Shown here: positions 1 to 6,227 of the stretch, piece after piece
How the letters are laid out: every line of letters begins with the position of its first letter
How positions within the stretch are numbered: position 1 is the first letter of the stretch
Source of the DNA: an uncultured Eubacteriales bacterium
GTDB lineage: Bacteria; Bacillota; Clostridia; Oscillospirales; Acutalibacteraceae
Assembly: GCA_900316615.1 (NCBI GenBank)
Contig: ONDU01000006.1
Coordinates: 662-33,590, forward strand
Direction of reading: 5' to 3'
Length of the DNA stretch: 32,929 nt
Program-made: the position numbers and the translations under genes
The notes under the pieces: model-generated
Seen by the model: the letters and a program-made list of their open reading frames with translations, nothing else
What the model was told of the DNA's origin: nothing
Database searches by the model: none

Positions 1-377
1 TGCTCAGATTTGGACTGCTGCTGACCATACTGAGGTAAAGTCTGAGACTGAGAATGTTGCGGCTGTTTTTGCAGATCAGGCTTTTGCAGATTAGGCTTTT
101 TCTGCTGAGCTTGTTGTATGTACGGCGGTTTGTATTCAGGCTGTTTTTCAGGCTTGTTGTAATGCTGAGGTGCAGTCTGTTTTGACTGATTTGTATACTG
201 TGTATGCTGAGGGGATTTGGGTTGTTGGGGATGCCTGACAGGATACTGTGTATTCTGAGCTTGTGCAGGCATTTGAGCAGGAGCGTATTCAGATGAATGA
301 ACAGGCTTTCCGCAGGCAGGACAGAAGCGGTTTTTAGGTTCAAGCTTTGTACCGCATTTATCACAAAAATTAGCCAT
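1..377 (-). CDS. zinc-ribbon protein with Gln/Pro-rich tail (C-terminus cut by window edge)
   Basis: Reading the minus strand from ATG at 377 gives an open frame to the window edge, about 125 codons with no stop. The protein begins MANFCDKCGTKLEPKNRFCPACGKP: two CxxC pairs (C5/C8 and C19/C22) typical of the short zinc ribbons at the front of many Firmicute membrane or scaffold proteins. The rest visible is low-complexity, rich in Gln, Pro, Lys and Tyr. An AGGAGG-type ribosome site at 381-390 overlaps the stop codon of the gene upstream (390), so the two genes are probably co-transcribed and translationally coupled. The function cannot be told because the C-terminal part lies outside the window. 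The zinc ribbon call is firm; the role is unknown. Confidence 0.8.
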   Translation of the reverse strand, partial: MANFCDKCGTKLEPKNRFCPACGKPVHSSEYAPAQMPAQAQNTQYPVRHPQQPKSPQHTQYTNQSKQTAPQHYNKPEKQPEYKPPYIQQAQQKKPNLQKPDLQKQPQHSQSQTLPQYGQQQSKSE

Positions 378-389
378 TTTAAAACCTCC

Positions 390-1223
390 TTATGGTCTGA
401 CAAGAGCAATAGCGGCAGTTGTTCCGTCGGGCCACATAAACTCTCCGACAGCATACTCCTTGCTTCCGTCGTAATAAAAATCTTTCAACGTTATTTTTCC
501 CGGACCTGTTGCGGTTATTGTACCGTCCGACCACGAGCCGTTAAAGGTTGAGGGCGGTGTATTATCGTCCTGTGTTTTGTTTTCCGAACCGAGGAGTACA
601 TAGTACCATGTACATACAAGCTTTGTACCGTTTTGCGAAGCTGAGATATTGATATTGAAAAGATGTTTAGTAACATCATCTCCGTCAGCGGTAAGCATAT
701 ATGCTTTCCAGCCGCCAAGTACAGACGAAACTTCATCTAATTTAACAGCAGAGGAGGGGAGAGACCAGTTATGCTTTCCTGTCTGTACATTGAATTTGAA
801 GTCTTGTACATCTGCAAGAGAAGGATAATCCGAGGTACTGAGGCTTTCTGTGTTCGGAGTATGAACGGGTTCAGTATTTGTAACAGCCTGAGTAGCAACC
901 TGTGTCGGTTTTTCGGAAGCCTTTTGGGTAGACTTCTGAGTAGCCGCTTGTGTTGTTTTTTCGGAAGCCTTTTGAGTAGGCTTCTGAGTAACTGCCTGTG
1001 TAGGCTTTTGCGTAGGTGCAGAGGTAGGTTTTTGAGTAGACGGCTGGGTTTCGGGAGTCTTTGTTGATTGCTCACCGGCTGATGATGTCTGCTCAGTGGG
1101 GTTGTTGTTTGAATTTTCGTCAGGGTTCTTGATACGCCAGCCTGTGATAAGAGAAACAAGTATCACTGCAAGCAGGGCGACATTAAGAACTCCTAAAATG
1201 ATTGCAATTATCTTTTTTGCCAA
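390..1223 (-). CDS. membrane-anchored protein with Thr/Gln/Lys linker, unknown function
   Basis: About 277 residues. One N-terminal membrane segment (about residues 5-25, IIAIILGVLNVALLAVILV) is followed by a long linker made of TQKPTQ / KASEKPTQ units (about residues 45-125) and a C-terminal domain of about 140 residues with regularly spaced Trp, Tyr and Gly that I do not recognise. The frame is open to a GTG at 1232, but that codon overlaps the ribosome site AAGGAAG (1238-1232). The TTG at 1223 has 8-10 bases spacing and gives MAKKIIAIIL, so I chose it. The globular part is likely extracellular, anchored by the single helix. The linker is nearly the same in sequence as that of the lipoprotein at 26138-26992. 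It is followed by the zinc-ribbon gene in the same operon. Confidence 0.8.
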   Translation of the reverse strand: MAKKIIAIILGVLNVALLAVILVSLITGWRIKNPDENSNNNPTEQTSSAGEQSTKTPETQPSTQKPTSAPTQKPTQAVTQKPTQKASEKTTQAATQKSTQKASEKPTQVATQAVTNTEPVHTPNTESLSTSDYPSLADVQDFKFNVQTGKHNWSLPSSAVKLDEVSSVLGGWKAYMLTADGDDVTKHLFNINISASQNGTKLVCTWYYVLLGSENKTQDDNTPPSTFNGSWSDGTITATGPGKITLKDFYYDGSKEYAVGEFMWPDGTTAAIALVRP

Positions 1224-1268
1224 AAAAACCACTTCCTTATTTTAAATTTAGGTATACAATCTAAATTA

Positions 1269-1297
1269 ATTATATACCACACAGGCTTAATTGTGCA
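1269..1297 (-). promoter_or_regulatory. putative promoter for the minus-strand operon at 1-1223
   Basis: On the minus strand TATAAT (1274-1269) is preceded at 17 bases by TGCACA (1297-1292), a 4/6 match to the -35 consensus. Transcription would start near 1262 and leave a leader of about 40 bases before the TTG at 1223. The -10 is perfect and the -35 is weak. Confidence 0.45.
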
Positions 1298-1388
1298 ATA
1301 AGATAAAGTAATTTGATACTGACAAATTATTTACCTTTATTTTGATTAATTTGTACGATAAATTAAGAAACTTTCAATTAAATGAACC

Positions 1389-1504
1389 ATAAAGTTTAGG
1401 TCAAGCCTTTTCAAAGGCTTGCGGGTCAGGGGCAGAGCCCCTGCGGTTTCCAAAGGCAGAGCCTTTGGGCAGGATTTTTAAGGGTGAAACCCTTAAACGG
1501 AAAT
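1389..1504 (+). repeat. family B modular hairpin repeat, full copy 1
   Basis: Begins ATAAAGTTTAGGTCAAGCC and ends TTAAACGGAAA. It consists of four consecutive short hairpins: 1402-1421 (CAAGCCTTT / AAAGGCTTG), 1427-1443 (CAGGGGC-AGA-GCCCCTG), 1450-1468 (CCAAAGGC-AGA-GCCTTTGG) and about 1477-1497 (TTTAAGGGT-GAA-ACCCTTAAA). Other copies lie at 14240, 21244 (inverted), 27206, 27545 (inverted) and 31280. It ends 15 bases before the CIRCE operator. It contains no coding frame of note. Confidence 0.85.
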
Positions 1505-1519
1505 AAAATTTACAAAAAA

Positions 1520-1546
1520 TTAGCACTCTCATGGCTGGAGTGCTTG
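1520..1546. promoter_or_regulatory. CIRCE operator (HrcA binding site)
   Basis: TTAGCACTC (1520-1528), nine bases, then GAGTGCTTG (1538-1546). The known CIRCE consensus is TTAGCACTC-N9-GAGTGCTAA, so the left arm is perfect, the right arm differs only in its last two bases, and the spacer is exactly nine. The right arm runs into the -35 box (1544-1549) of the promoter below, so bound HrcA would block RNA polymerase. It places the cyclophilin and htpG genes under heat-shock (HrcA) control. hrcA itself is not in this window. Confidence 0.9.
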
Positions 1547-1572
1547 AAATTTGCCTTATGGTGATATATAAT
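1544..1572 (+). promoter_or_regulatory. sigma-A type promoter of the cyclophilin-htpG operon
   Basis: TTGAAA (1544-1549), 17-base spacer, TATAAT (1567-1572). One mismatch at -35 and a perfect -10. It overlaps the right arm of CIRCE. The predicted start near 1579 gives a leader of about 70 bases to the ATG at 1648. Confidence 0.85.
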
Positions 1573-1647
1573 ATAACTCACAGAAAAATCAGTCTTAAAA
1601 AATCAGGGCTGAAAAAATATAAATCTGAAAAAGGAGTTTTTAAAATT

Positions 1648-2166
1648 ATGAGCAATCCTGTTTTTAAAATAGAAATGGAAAACGGAGATGTAATAAAAGG
1701 AGAGCTTTATCCTGAGACTGCACCCAATACCGTGAACAACTTTATAAGCCTTGCAAACAGCGGATACTATAACGGACTTACGTTTCACAGGGTTATATAC
1801 GGATTTATGATACAGGGAGGCTGTCCCAACGGAACGGGAACAGGTAATCCCGGATATTCCATAAAGGGCGAGTTTTCAGGCAACGGCTTCAAAAACGACC
1901 TTAAGCATACCGCAGGCGTAATATCAATGGCACGCTCAATGATGCCCGACTCGGCAGGCTCACAGTTCTTCATAATGCACAGGGACGCACCGCATCTTGA
2001 CGGCTCTTATGCGGCGTTCGGAAAAGTAACCGAGGGTATGGAATTTGTAAATGCAATAGCTGAATGCGATACCGATTTCAGAGACAGACCCCTTGACCCG
2101 CAGATTATAAAAAGCATATCGGTAGATACAATGGGAGTAAGCTATCCCGAGCCCGAAAAAGTCTGA
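1648..2166 (+). CDS. cyclophilin-type peptidyl-prolyl cis-trans isomerase
   Basis: 172 residues, the normal size of a single-domain cytoplasmic cyclophilin; no signal peptide. The family signature is clear: FHRV with catalytic Arg48, GFMIQGGCP around residue 60, and the active-site stretch SAGSQFFIM. It interconverts cis and trans peptide bonds before proline and so helps protein folding. The frame is open back to 1531, but that upstream ATG lies inside the CIRCE operator and before the predicted transcription start. The ATG at 1648 has AAGGAG at 1631-1636 and gives the usual cyclophilin N-terminus. It is first in an operon with htpG, 58 bases downstream, a sensible pairing of two folding factors under HrcA/CIRCE control. 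Confidence 0.95.
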   Translation: MSNPVFKIEMENGDVIKGELYPETAPNTVNNFISLANSGYYNGLTFHRVIYGFMIQGGCPNGTGTGNPGYSIKGEFSGNGFKNDLKHTAGVISMARSMMPDSAGSQFFIMHRDAPHLDGSYAAFGKVTEGMEFVNAIAECDTDFRDRPLDPQIIKSISVDTMGVSYPEPEKV

Positions 2167-2224
2167 TTTGAGTGTTCGGGCATTTACCCAAAATTGATTT
2201 ATTTTACAGAGAGGGAAATTAATT

Positions 2225-4108
2225 ATGGAAAAGAAAGACTTTAAAGCGGAATCCAAAAGACTTATGGAGCTTATGATTAACTCCATCTATACTCACAAGG
2301 AGATATTTTTAAGAGAGATAATATCAAATGCAAGCGATGCACTCGACAAGCTCCACTTTATTTCTCTTACTGACGAAAAAGCACAGCAGCTTCCCGAGCT
2401 TTATATAAGCATTACAGCCGACAAGGAAAGCAGAACCTTGACCGTATCGGATAACGGTATAGGAATGAATAAGGAAGAGCTTGAGGATAATCTGGGAACA
2501 ATCGCAAAAAGCGGAAGTCTGCAATTCAAGAATGAGCTTAGCGAAGATGAAAAGACCGATATTATAGGACAGTTCGGAGTAGGCTTTTACTCAGCTTTCA
2601 TGGTTGCCGATGAGGTTACGGTTATAAGCCGAAAGTATGACAGTGACAAGGCTTATGTATGGAAGTCCGAGGGTGCAGACGGCTATACAATAGACGAAAC
2701 ACAAAAGGACAGCTGCGGTACGGATATTATTATGCACCTGAGAGCCGACAGCGAGGACGAAGACTACTGTCAGTATCTTGAAAGCTATAAGATACAGTCG
2801 TTGGTAAAGAAGTATTCCGATTATATCAGCTATCCGATAAAAATGGAGGTTGAAAGCTCCGTAAATACCGCAAATGAGGGCGAAGAACCGAAATATGAGC
2901 AGGTAAAAGAAATAAAAACGCTCAACAGTATGGTTCCTATCTGGAGAAGAAGCAAGAACGAGGTAACTCAGGAGGAATACAATAATTTCTATAAAGATAA
3001 ATTTATGGATATGTCAGACCCTCTGCTTACCATAAGCGTAAGTGCGGAGGGTGCGGTATCGTATAAGGCTCTTATGTTTGTACCATCAGAGCTTCCCTAC
3101 GGCTACTATACCAAGGAATCCGAAAAGGGACTTCAGCTTTACTCTAACGGGGTAATGATAATGGATAAGTGTGAGCAGCTTCTTCCGGATTATTTCAGAT
3201 TTGTAAAGGGTGTAGTCGACTCGCAGGATTTGTCGCTCAACATTTCGCGTGAGCTTTTGCAGCATGACAGACAGCTTAAAATAATAGCTAAAAATATAGA
3301 AAAGAAAATCAAAACCGAGCTTTCAAAGCTTCTGAAGAACAGTCCCGAAAAGTACGAAAAATTCTGGAAGGCTTTCGGATTGCAGATTAAGTACGGTATA
3401 GCTTCATCTTACGGTATGAACAAGGATGTTTTACAGGATTTGCTTGTTTTCAGAAGCTCAGGTGTTGACGGATATACAACACTTGCAGATTATGTTTCAA
3501 GAATGCCTGAAGCACAGAAGTATATTTATTATGCGTGCGGTGATACAGACGAGAGAATAAAGGCTCTTCCTCAGACAGAGCTTTGTAAGGAAAAAGGCTA
3601 TGAGTTCCTTTATTTTACCGATGAGATAGATGAATTTGTTGCGAAAACTCTCATTAATTATGAAGGCAAGACTATACTTTCCATAGCTTCGGATATGGCA
3701 GAGCTTCAGTCCGATGAGGAAAAGGCGAAAACAGAAAAACAGGCTGAGGAAAATAAGGAGCTGCTTGACTTTGTAACAGATACTCTCGGCGGCAAAATCA
3801 AGAAAGCTGTGATTTCCAAAAATCTTAAATCACACCCTGTATGCCTTTCCGCAGAAGGTGCTGTTTCCATAGAAATGGAAAAATACTTTGTACAAATTCC
3901 CGGCAGTGAGCCTAAGCCCAAAGCTGACAAGGTTCTTGAACTCAATGCTGAACACGGTGCTTTTGAGGCTCTCAAAAACGCTTTCGCTTCAGATAAACCC
4001 AAGGCTGAAAGGCTTGCAAAAATTCTGTACAGTCAGGCGGCTCTCATAGCAGGACTTCAGATTGATAACCCTGTTGAGTACTGCGACCTCGTTTGTGAGC
4101 TGTTTTAA
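2225..4108 (+). CDS. htpG: HtpG, Hsp90-family molecular chaperone
   Basis: 627 residues, full length for bacterial Hsp90. The GHKL ATPase domain shows the nucleotide-binding motifs: EIISNASDALDKL (about residues 30-42), DNGIGM (about 78), GTIAKSG (about 92) and GQFGVGFYSAFMV (about 114-126). The middle domain has the catalytic-loop Arg region (SLNISRELLQHD), and the C-terminal dimerisation part is present. It uses ATP-driven clamp closure to remodel client proteins in the cytosol. Start ATG 2225 follows GAGAGGG. It lies 58 bases after the cyclophilin gene with no terminator between, so it should share the CIRCE-controlled promoter. In Bacillus subtilis htpG is not in the HrcA regulon, which makes this arrangement notable. 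Confidence 0.97.
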   Translation: MEKKDFKAESKRLMELMINSIYTHKEIFLREIISNASDALDKLHFISLTDEKAQQLPELYISITADKESRTLTVSDNGIGMNKEELEDNLGTIAKSGSLQFKNELSEDEKTDIIGQFGVGFYSAFMVADEVTVISRKYDSDKAYVWKSEGADGYTIDETQKDSCGTDIIMHLRADSEDEDYCQYLESYKIQSLVKKYSDYISYPIKMEVESSVNTANEGEEPKYEQVKEIKTLNSMVPIWRRSKNEVTQEEYNNFYKDKFMDMSDPLLTISVSAEGAVSYKALMFVPSELPYGYYTKESEKGLQLYSNGVMIMDKCEQLLPDYFRFVKGVVDSQDLSLNISRELLQHDRQLKIIAKNIEKKIKTELSKLLKNSPEKYEKFWKAFGLQIKYGIASSYGMNKDVLQDLLVFRSSGVDGYTTLADYVSRMPEAQKYIYYACGDTDERIKALPQTELCKEKGYEFLYFTDEIDEFVAKTLINYEGKTILSIASDMAELQSDEEKAKTEKQAEENKELLDFVTDTLGGKIKKAVISKNLKSHPVCLSAEGAVSIEMEKYFVQIPGSEPKPKADKVLELNAEHGAFEALKNAFASDKPKAERLAKILYSQAALIAGLQIDNPVEYCDLVCELF

Positions 4109-4128
4109 TAATCGGTAAATATATCAGG

Positions 4129-4219
4129 CTGACATGGCTTTCGTTGGCTTAAAAACTGCGGAAGCTGTGTCAGTCCTTACTGTATTTGTGGAAATTTCGC
4201 AGAAATTGCCAAAATACAG
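4129..4219 (+). other. two adjacent hairpins in the htpG 3' region
   Basis: Stem 1 pairs 4129-4143 with 4159-4173: 15 continuous pairs, three of them G-U wobbles, which points to RNA rather than DNA structure. Stem 2 pairs 4180-4191 with 4209-4219 with a one-base bulge, enclosing a smaller AATTT/AAATT helix. Together with the terminator stem that follows they make three hairpins in a row, like the interior of repeat family A, but no closing stem is visible. It may be a decayed copy. Confidence 0.5.
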
Positions 4220-4274
4220 CTGTGTCTATGCTTGGGCTACAATCGCATACAAGGCTTTGACAAGGCTGTTTTTT
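4217..4274 (+). terminator. probable terminator of the cyclophilin-htpG operon
   Basis: An imperfect long stem (4217-4234 with 4250-4268) is followed at once by six T (4269-4274). Its position about 110 bases after the htpG stop suits an intrinsic terminator. The stem has mismatches. Confidence 0.55.
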
Positions 4275-4348
4275 CGGTATTTTAGTATTGATAAGGATAA
4301 AAAGTTATCTTAGCTGCTTATAATAATACGGAAAGGAGCGTTTTAAAT

Positions 4349-4861
4349 ATGTACGAACAAAACTACTGTTCCGTGTGCGGAAACAAGCTTGTAGATAAAA
4401 AGTGCGGTGAAGAGGAGGGGATTGTGCGTTACTGCGAAAAATGCGGAGAATTCAGATTTCCGATGTACAGCAGTGCTGTAAGTATGGTGGTATTCAACAG
4501 AGAAAGAAGCAAAATTCTTCTTATACAGCAATACGGAAAAAAAGACAATATACTTGTGGCAGGCTATATAAACAAGGGCGAAATACCTCAGCAGGCTCTT
4601 GTAAGAGAGCTTAAGGAAGAAGTAAGGCTCAATGCCGTTGAGTGGAATTATAACGCAAGCATATATTTTGAAAAGACAAATACGCTTATTCACAATTTTG
4701 TAGTAGTCTCAGACAGCGAAAACTTTAAAATAAAGAAAAACGAGGTCGATAAAGCACAGTGGTTTACCGTCAGTGAGGCAAAAGAATACGTAAAGCCGAA
4801 CAGCCTTGCTAAAACATTTCTTCTGAAAGCACTAAGGGACAATGGATTTGCAGATGATTAA
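4349..4861 (+). CDS. Nudix hydrolase with N-terminal zinc ribbon (NudC-like)
   Basis: 170 residues. The N-terminus carries two CxxC pairs (C7/C10 and C29/C32), a zinc ribbon as in the NADH pyrophosphatase (NudC) group. The Nudix box starts at Gly72: G-x5-E-x7-REL-x-EE (GYINKGEIPQQALVRELKEE), complete for the metal-binding glutamates. Such enzymes hydrolyse a nucleoside diphosphate linked to another moiety; the substrate (NADH, an NAD-capped RNA end or another dinucleotide) is not certain. The canonical NudC SQPWPFPxS specificity motif is not evident and the protein is shorter than E. coli NudC, so I do not assign the symbol. Start ATG 4349 with GAAAGGAG at 4331-4338. It stands alone between the htpG terminator and a small membrane-protein gene. 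Confidence 0.85.
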   Translation: MYEQNYCSVCGNKLVDKKCGEEEGIVRYCEKCGEFRFPMYSSAVSMVVFNRERSKILLIQQYGKKDNILVAGYINKGEIPQQALVRELKEEVRLNAVEWNYNASIYFEKTNTLIHNFVVVSDSENFKIKKNEVDKAQWFTVSEAKEYVKPNSLAKTFLLKALRDNGFADD

Positions 4862-4889
4862 AAAAACAGCCTGAATAAATAAAAAAATC

Positions 4890-4918
4890 TTTAAAAAAAA
4901 GAAGATATATGCTATAAT
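4890..4918 (+). promoter_or_regulatory. putative promoter for the small membrane protein at 4943
   Basis: TTTAAA (4890-4895), 17 bases, TATAAT (4913-4918). The -10 is perfect and the -35 is weak. Leader of about 18 bases before the start codon, with GGGAGG at 4927-4932. Confidence 0.5.
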
Positions 4919-4942
4919 TTCAAAAAAGGGAGGTTTAATGTT

Positions 4943-5164
4943 ATGAGATTTGTTTTAAAGCTTATATTTTTCCCCGTAAAGCTGTTGCTTAGGCTTGTTT
5001 TATCGCTTATTGCACTGCTCACGCTGTGGCAGCTTGTATATTACAGACTGCAAAAACTGGGAATTATAAAATCCGAATGGATAATGGAGAAAACTCCGTC
5101 CGGAAAAGGACTTAGGTTTGTTATGTCTTTTCTGGATAAGGTATTTATTTCCTTTCAGATATAG
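4943..5164 (+). CDS. small membrane protein, unknown function
   Basis: 73 residues. Residues about 3-35 form a long hydrophobic stretch (LKLIFFPVKLLLRLVLSLIALLTLWQLVYY), one long or two short membrane helices, followed by a basic polar tail of about 35 residues. Reality of the gene is supported by an excellent ribosome site (GGGAGG, 4927-4932, 10 bases before ATG), its own promoter-like sequence, and a hairpin just after the stop. I recognise no family. It could be a peptide anchored in the membrane by its N-terminus. No partner gene is evident from the neighbours. Confidence 0.7.
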   Translation: MRFVLKLIFFPVKLLLRLVLSLIALLTLWQLVYYRLQKLGIIKSEWIMEKTPSGKGLRFVMSFLDKVFISFQI

Positions 5165-5169
5165 CTTGT

Positions 5170-5208
5170 AAAGCGGTGTACGAGGCTCATTCTCAGGTAC
5201 ACCGCTTT
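5170..5208 (+). terminator. strong hairpin after the small membrane-protein gene
   Basis: 12 perfect pairs: 5170-5181 (AAAGCGGTGTAC) with 5197-5208, plus an inner GAG/CTC. No T tract follows, so it may act as a 3'-end stabiliser rather than a classical terminator. It begins 6 bases after the stop codon. Confidence 0.55.
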
Positions 5209-5253
5209 AAGTATGACAAATATGATAAAGCTGTAATTTATGGCTGTGAAGCT

Positions 5254-5353
5254 GCGGCGATTGCCGTGATAAAAATTCTTCGATTTTTATCACGCTTCAA
5301 GAGCTGTGCTCTTGAAAAGCAGCGAATTGCTCATTCGCTGCTGCAATCGCCGC
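5254..5353 (+). repeat. family A three-armed palindromic element, copy 1
   Basis: Closing stem GCGGCGATTGC (5254-5264) with GCAATCGCCGC (5343-5353), 11 perfect pairs. Inside are exactly three hairpins: 5265-5294 (12 bp), 5296-5316 (9 bp, loop TGT) and 5320-5340 (8 bp). The flank GCGAAGCCGCA after the element is shared with copy 2. It lies between the small membrane-protein gene and the convergent minus-strand gene at 5387. A plus-strand open frame of 68 codons through it (5176-5382) is a by-product of the palindromes. Confidence 0.9.
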
Positions 5354-5377
5354 CGTTTGAGCGAAGCCGCAGGTTTT

Positions 5378-5403
5378 TATAAAACGTCAGGGATTTTCTG
5401 ACG
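5378..5403 (-). terminator. intrinsic terminator of the spoVAC operon
   Basis: On the minus strand CGTCAG (5403-5398), a seven-base loop and CTGACG (5390-5385) are followed by TTTTATAAAAA. The hairpin overlaps the stop codon of the 67-residue gene (5387-5389). Confidence 0.65.
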
Positions 5404-5590
5404 GAAAGCAACCGTCGGCAATATCGCAGGCAAGGTTTTTGATTTGACCGGGAGCTTTGGAGTTATGAGCGATTTTGTTTACAAGCTTACGCTGGTCTGG
5501 TTTCATAAGCGAATACATTTCTGAGGCGGTTGAATTTTGTGCAAGTTCATCTGAAAGCGGAACAGGGACACGACAGTTAGAGAAAATCAA
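5387..5590 (-). CDS. small protein downstream of spoVAC, unknown function
   Basis: 67 residues from a TTG at 5590, preceded by GGAGGT about 9 bases upstream (near 5600). No ATG lies near the ribosome site in this frame. The product (…MYSLMKPDQRKLVNKIAHNSKAPGQIKNLACDIADG…) is soluble, has two cysteines and a helix-prone middle, and matches no family I know; it is not SpoVAD, which follows spoVAC in Bacillus. It starts 20 bases after the spoVAC stop and ends in a terminator, so it is probably the last gene of that operon and may be made in the forespore. The evidence is position, ribosome site and terminator rather than homology. Confidence 0.55.
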   Translation of the reverse strand: MIFSNCRVPVPLSDELAQNSTASEMYSLMKPDQRKLVNKIAHNSKAPGQIKNLACDIADGCFPSENP

Positions 5591-5610
5591 AATAAAGCAC
5601 CTCCATAAGG

Positions 5611-6051
5611 TCAGGCAGCGAACAGGAAATAAAGTATTCCGAATATAACGGAAGCAGTAATGCCGTAAACGAGAACAGGACCCGCAATAACGAACATTTT
5701 TGCCCCCAAGCCTAAAACGAAGCCTTCGGATTTAAACTCTATGGCAGGAGCGACAATAGAATTTGCGAAGCCTGTAATTGGAACCAGAGTACCTGCACCG
5801 GCATGCTTTGCAATATTGTCGTAAATGCCTATTGATGTAAGCAGACCGCCTAAAAATATAAGTGATACAGAGGTGAGGGTTCTTGCGTCTGTCTGACTAA
5901 GCTTCAGCGACAGATAAAGGTTGGTAAGAGCTTGTCCTGTGCAGCATATTAAGCCGCCTGTTAGAAAAGCTTTCAGACAATTAACGGCAGTTTTGCTGTC
6001 AGGAGAGGCAAGAGAAGTCATTCTGGAATATTCCTGTTTGGTAATTTTCAA
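5611..6051 (-). CDS. spoVAC: stage V sporulation protein AC (SpoVAC)
   Basis: 146 residues, very hydrophobic with about four membrane segments. The middle carries the signature GIYDNIAKHAGAGTLVPITG, then FANSIVAPAIEFKSEGFVLG and AKMFVIAGPVLVYG, characteristic of SpoVAC. In Bacillus this inner-membrane forespore protein is part of the channel that moves calcium-dipicolinate in sporulation and out in germination. Start is TTG 6051 with AAAGGA about 10 bases upstream; no better start is present. Only one other small gene follows. spoVAD and spoVAE are not adjacent, unlike in Bacillus. I found no convincing sigma-G promoter upstream. Its presence suggests a spore-forming ancestry. Confidence 0.92.
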   Translation of the reverse strand: MKITKQEYSRMTSLASPDSKTAVNCLKAFLTGGLICCTGQALTNLYLSLKLSQTDARTLTSVSLIFLGGLLTSIGIYDNIAKHAGAGTLVPITGFANSIVAPAIEFKSEGFVLGLGAKMFVIAGPVLVYGITASVIFGILYFLFAA

Positions 6052-6171
6052 AATATCAAGTCCTTTCAGAATGATTTTATGCTATTTAATCATATTTATA
6101 CATTGATAATATGAGATATTAAGTGCAAAATGTTAATTTTTTAAAATAATCCGTTAAATTTTTATTTTATG

Positions 6172-6200
6172 TTGGAATATCAAAAAAAAATGTGTATAAT
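6172..6200 (+). promoter_or_regulatory. promoter of the cysteine desulfurase-thiI operon
   Basis: TTGGAA (6172-6177), 17 bases, TATAAT (6195-6200). The predicted start near 6207 leaves about 20-25 bases to the start codon, with AGGAG at 6222-6226. Confidence 0.7.
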
Positions 6201-6227
6201 GTAGTGTGAGTATAAAAAGACAGGAGT

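Noticed and set aside
885-1070. Short direct repeats that might be mistaken for a CRISPR array
   Set aside because: They are codon repeats for the Thr/Gln/Lys linker, in frame, with no unique spacers. The same holds for 26740-26880 and 11290-11390.
1531-1647. Upstream extension of the cyclophilin frame starting at ATG 1531
   Set aside because: This ATG lies within the CIRCE operator and before the predicted transcription start; the extra residues are basic and not cyclophilin-like. ATG 1648 has the ribosome site.
5176-5382. 68-codon plus-strand frame
   Set aside because: It runs through family A copy 1 and reads its palindromes; no ribosome site.
6052-6160. Possible sigma-G promoter upstream of spoVAC
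   Set aside because: CATATTA could serve as a -10 on the minus strand, but no matching -35 lies 17-18 bases upstream.
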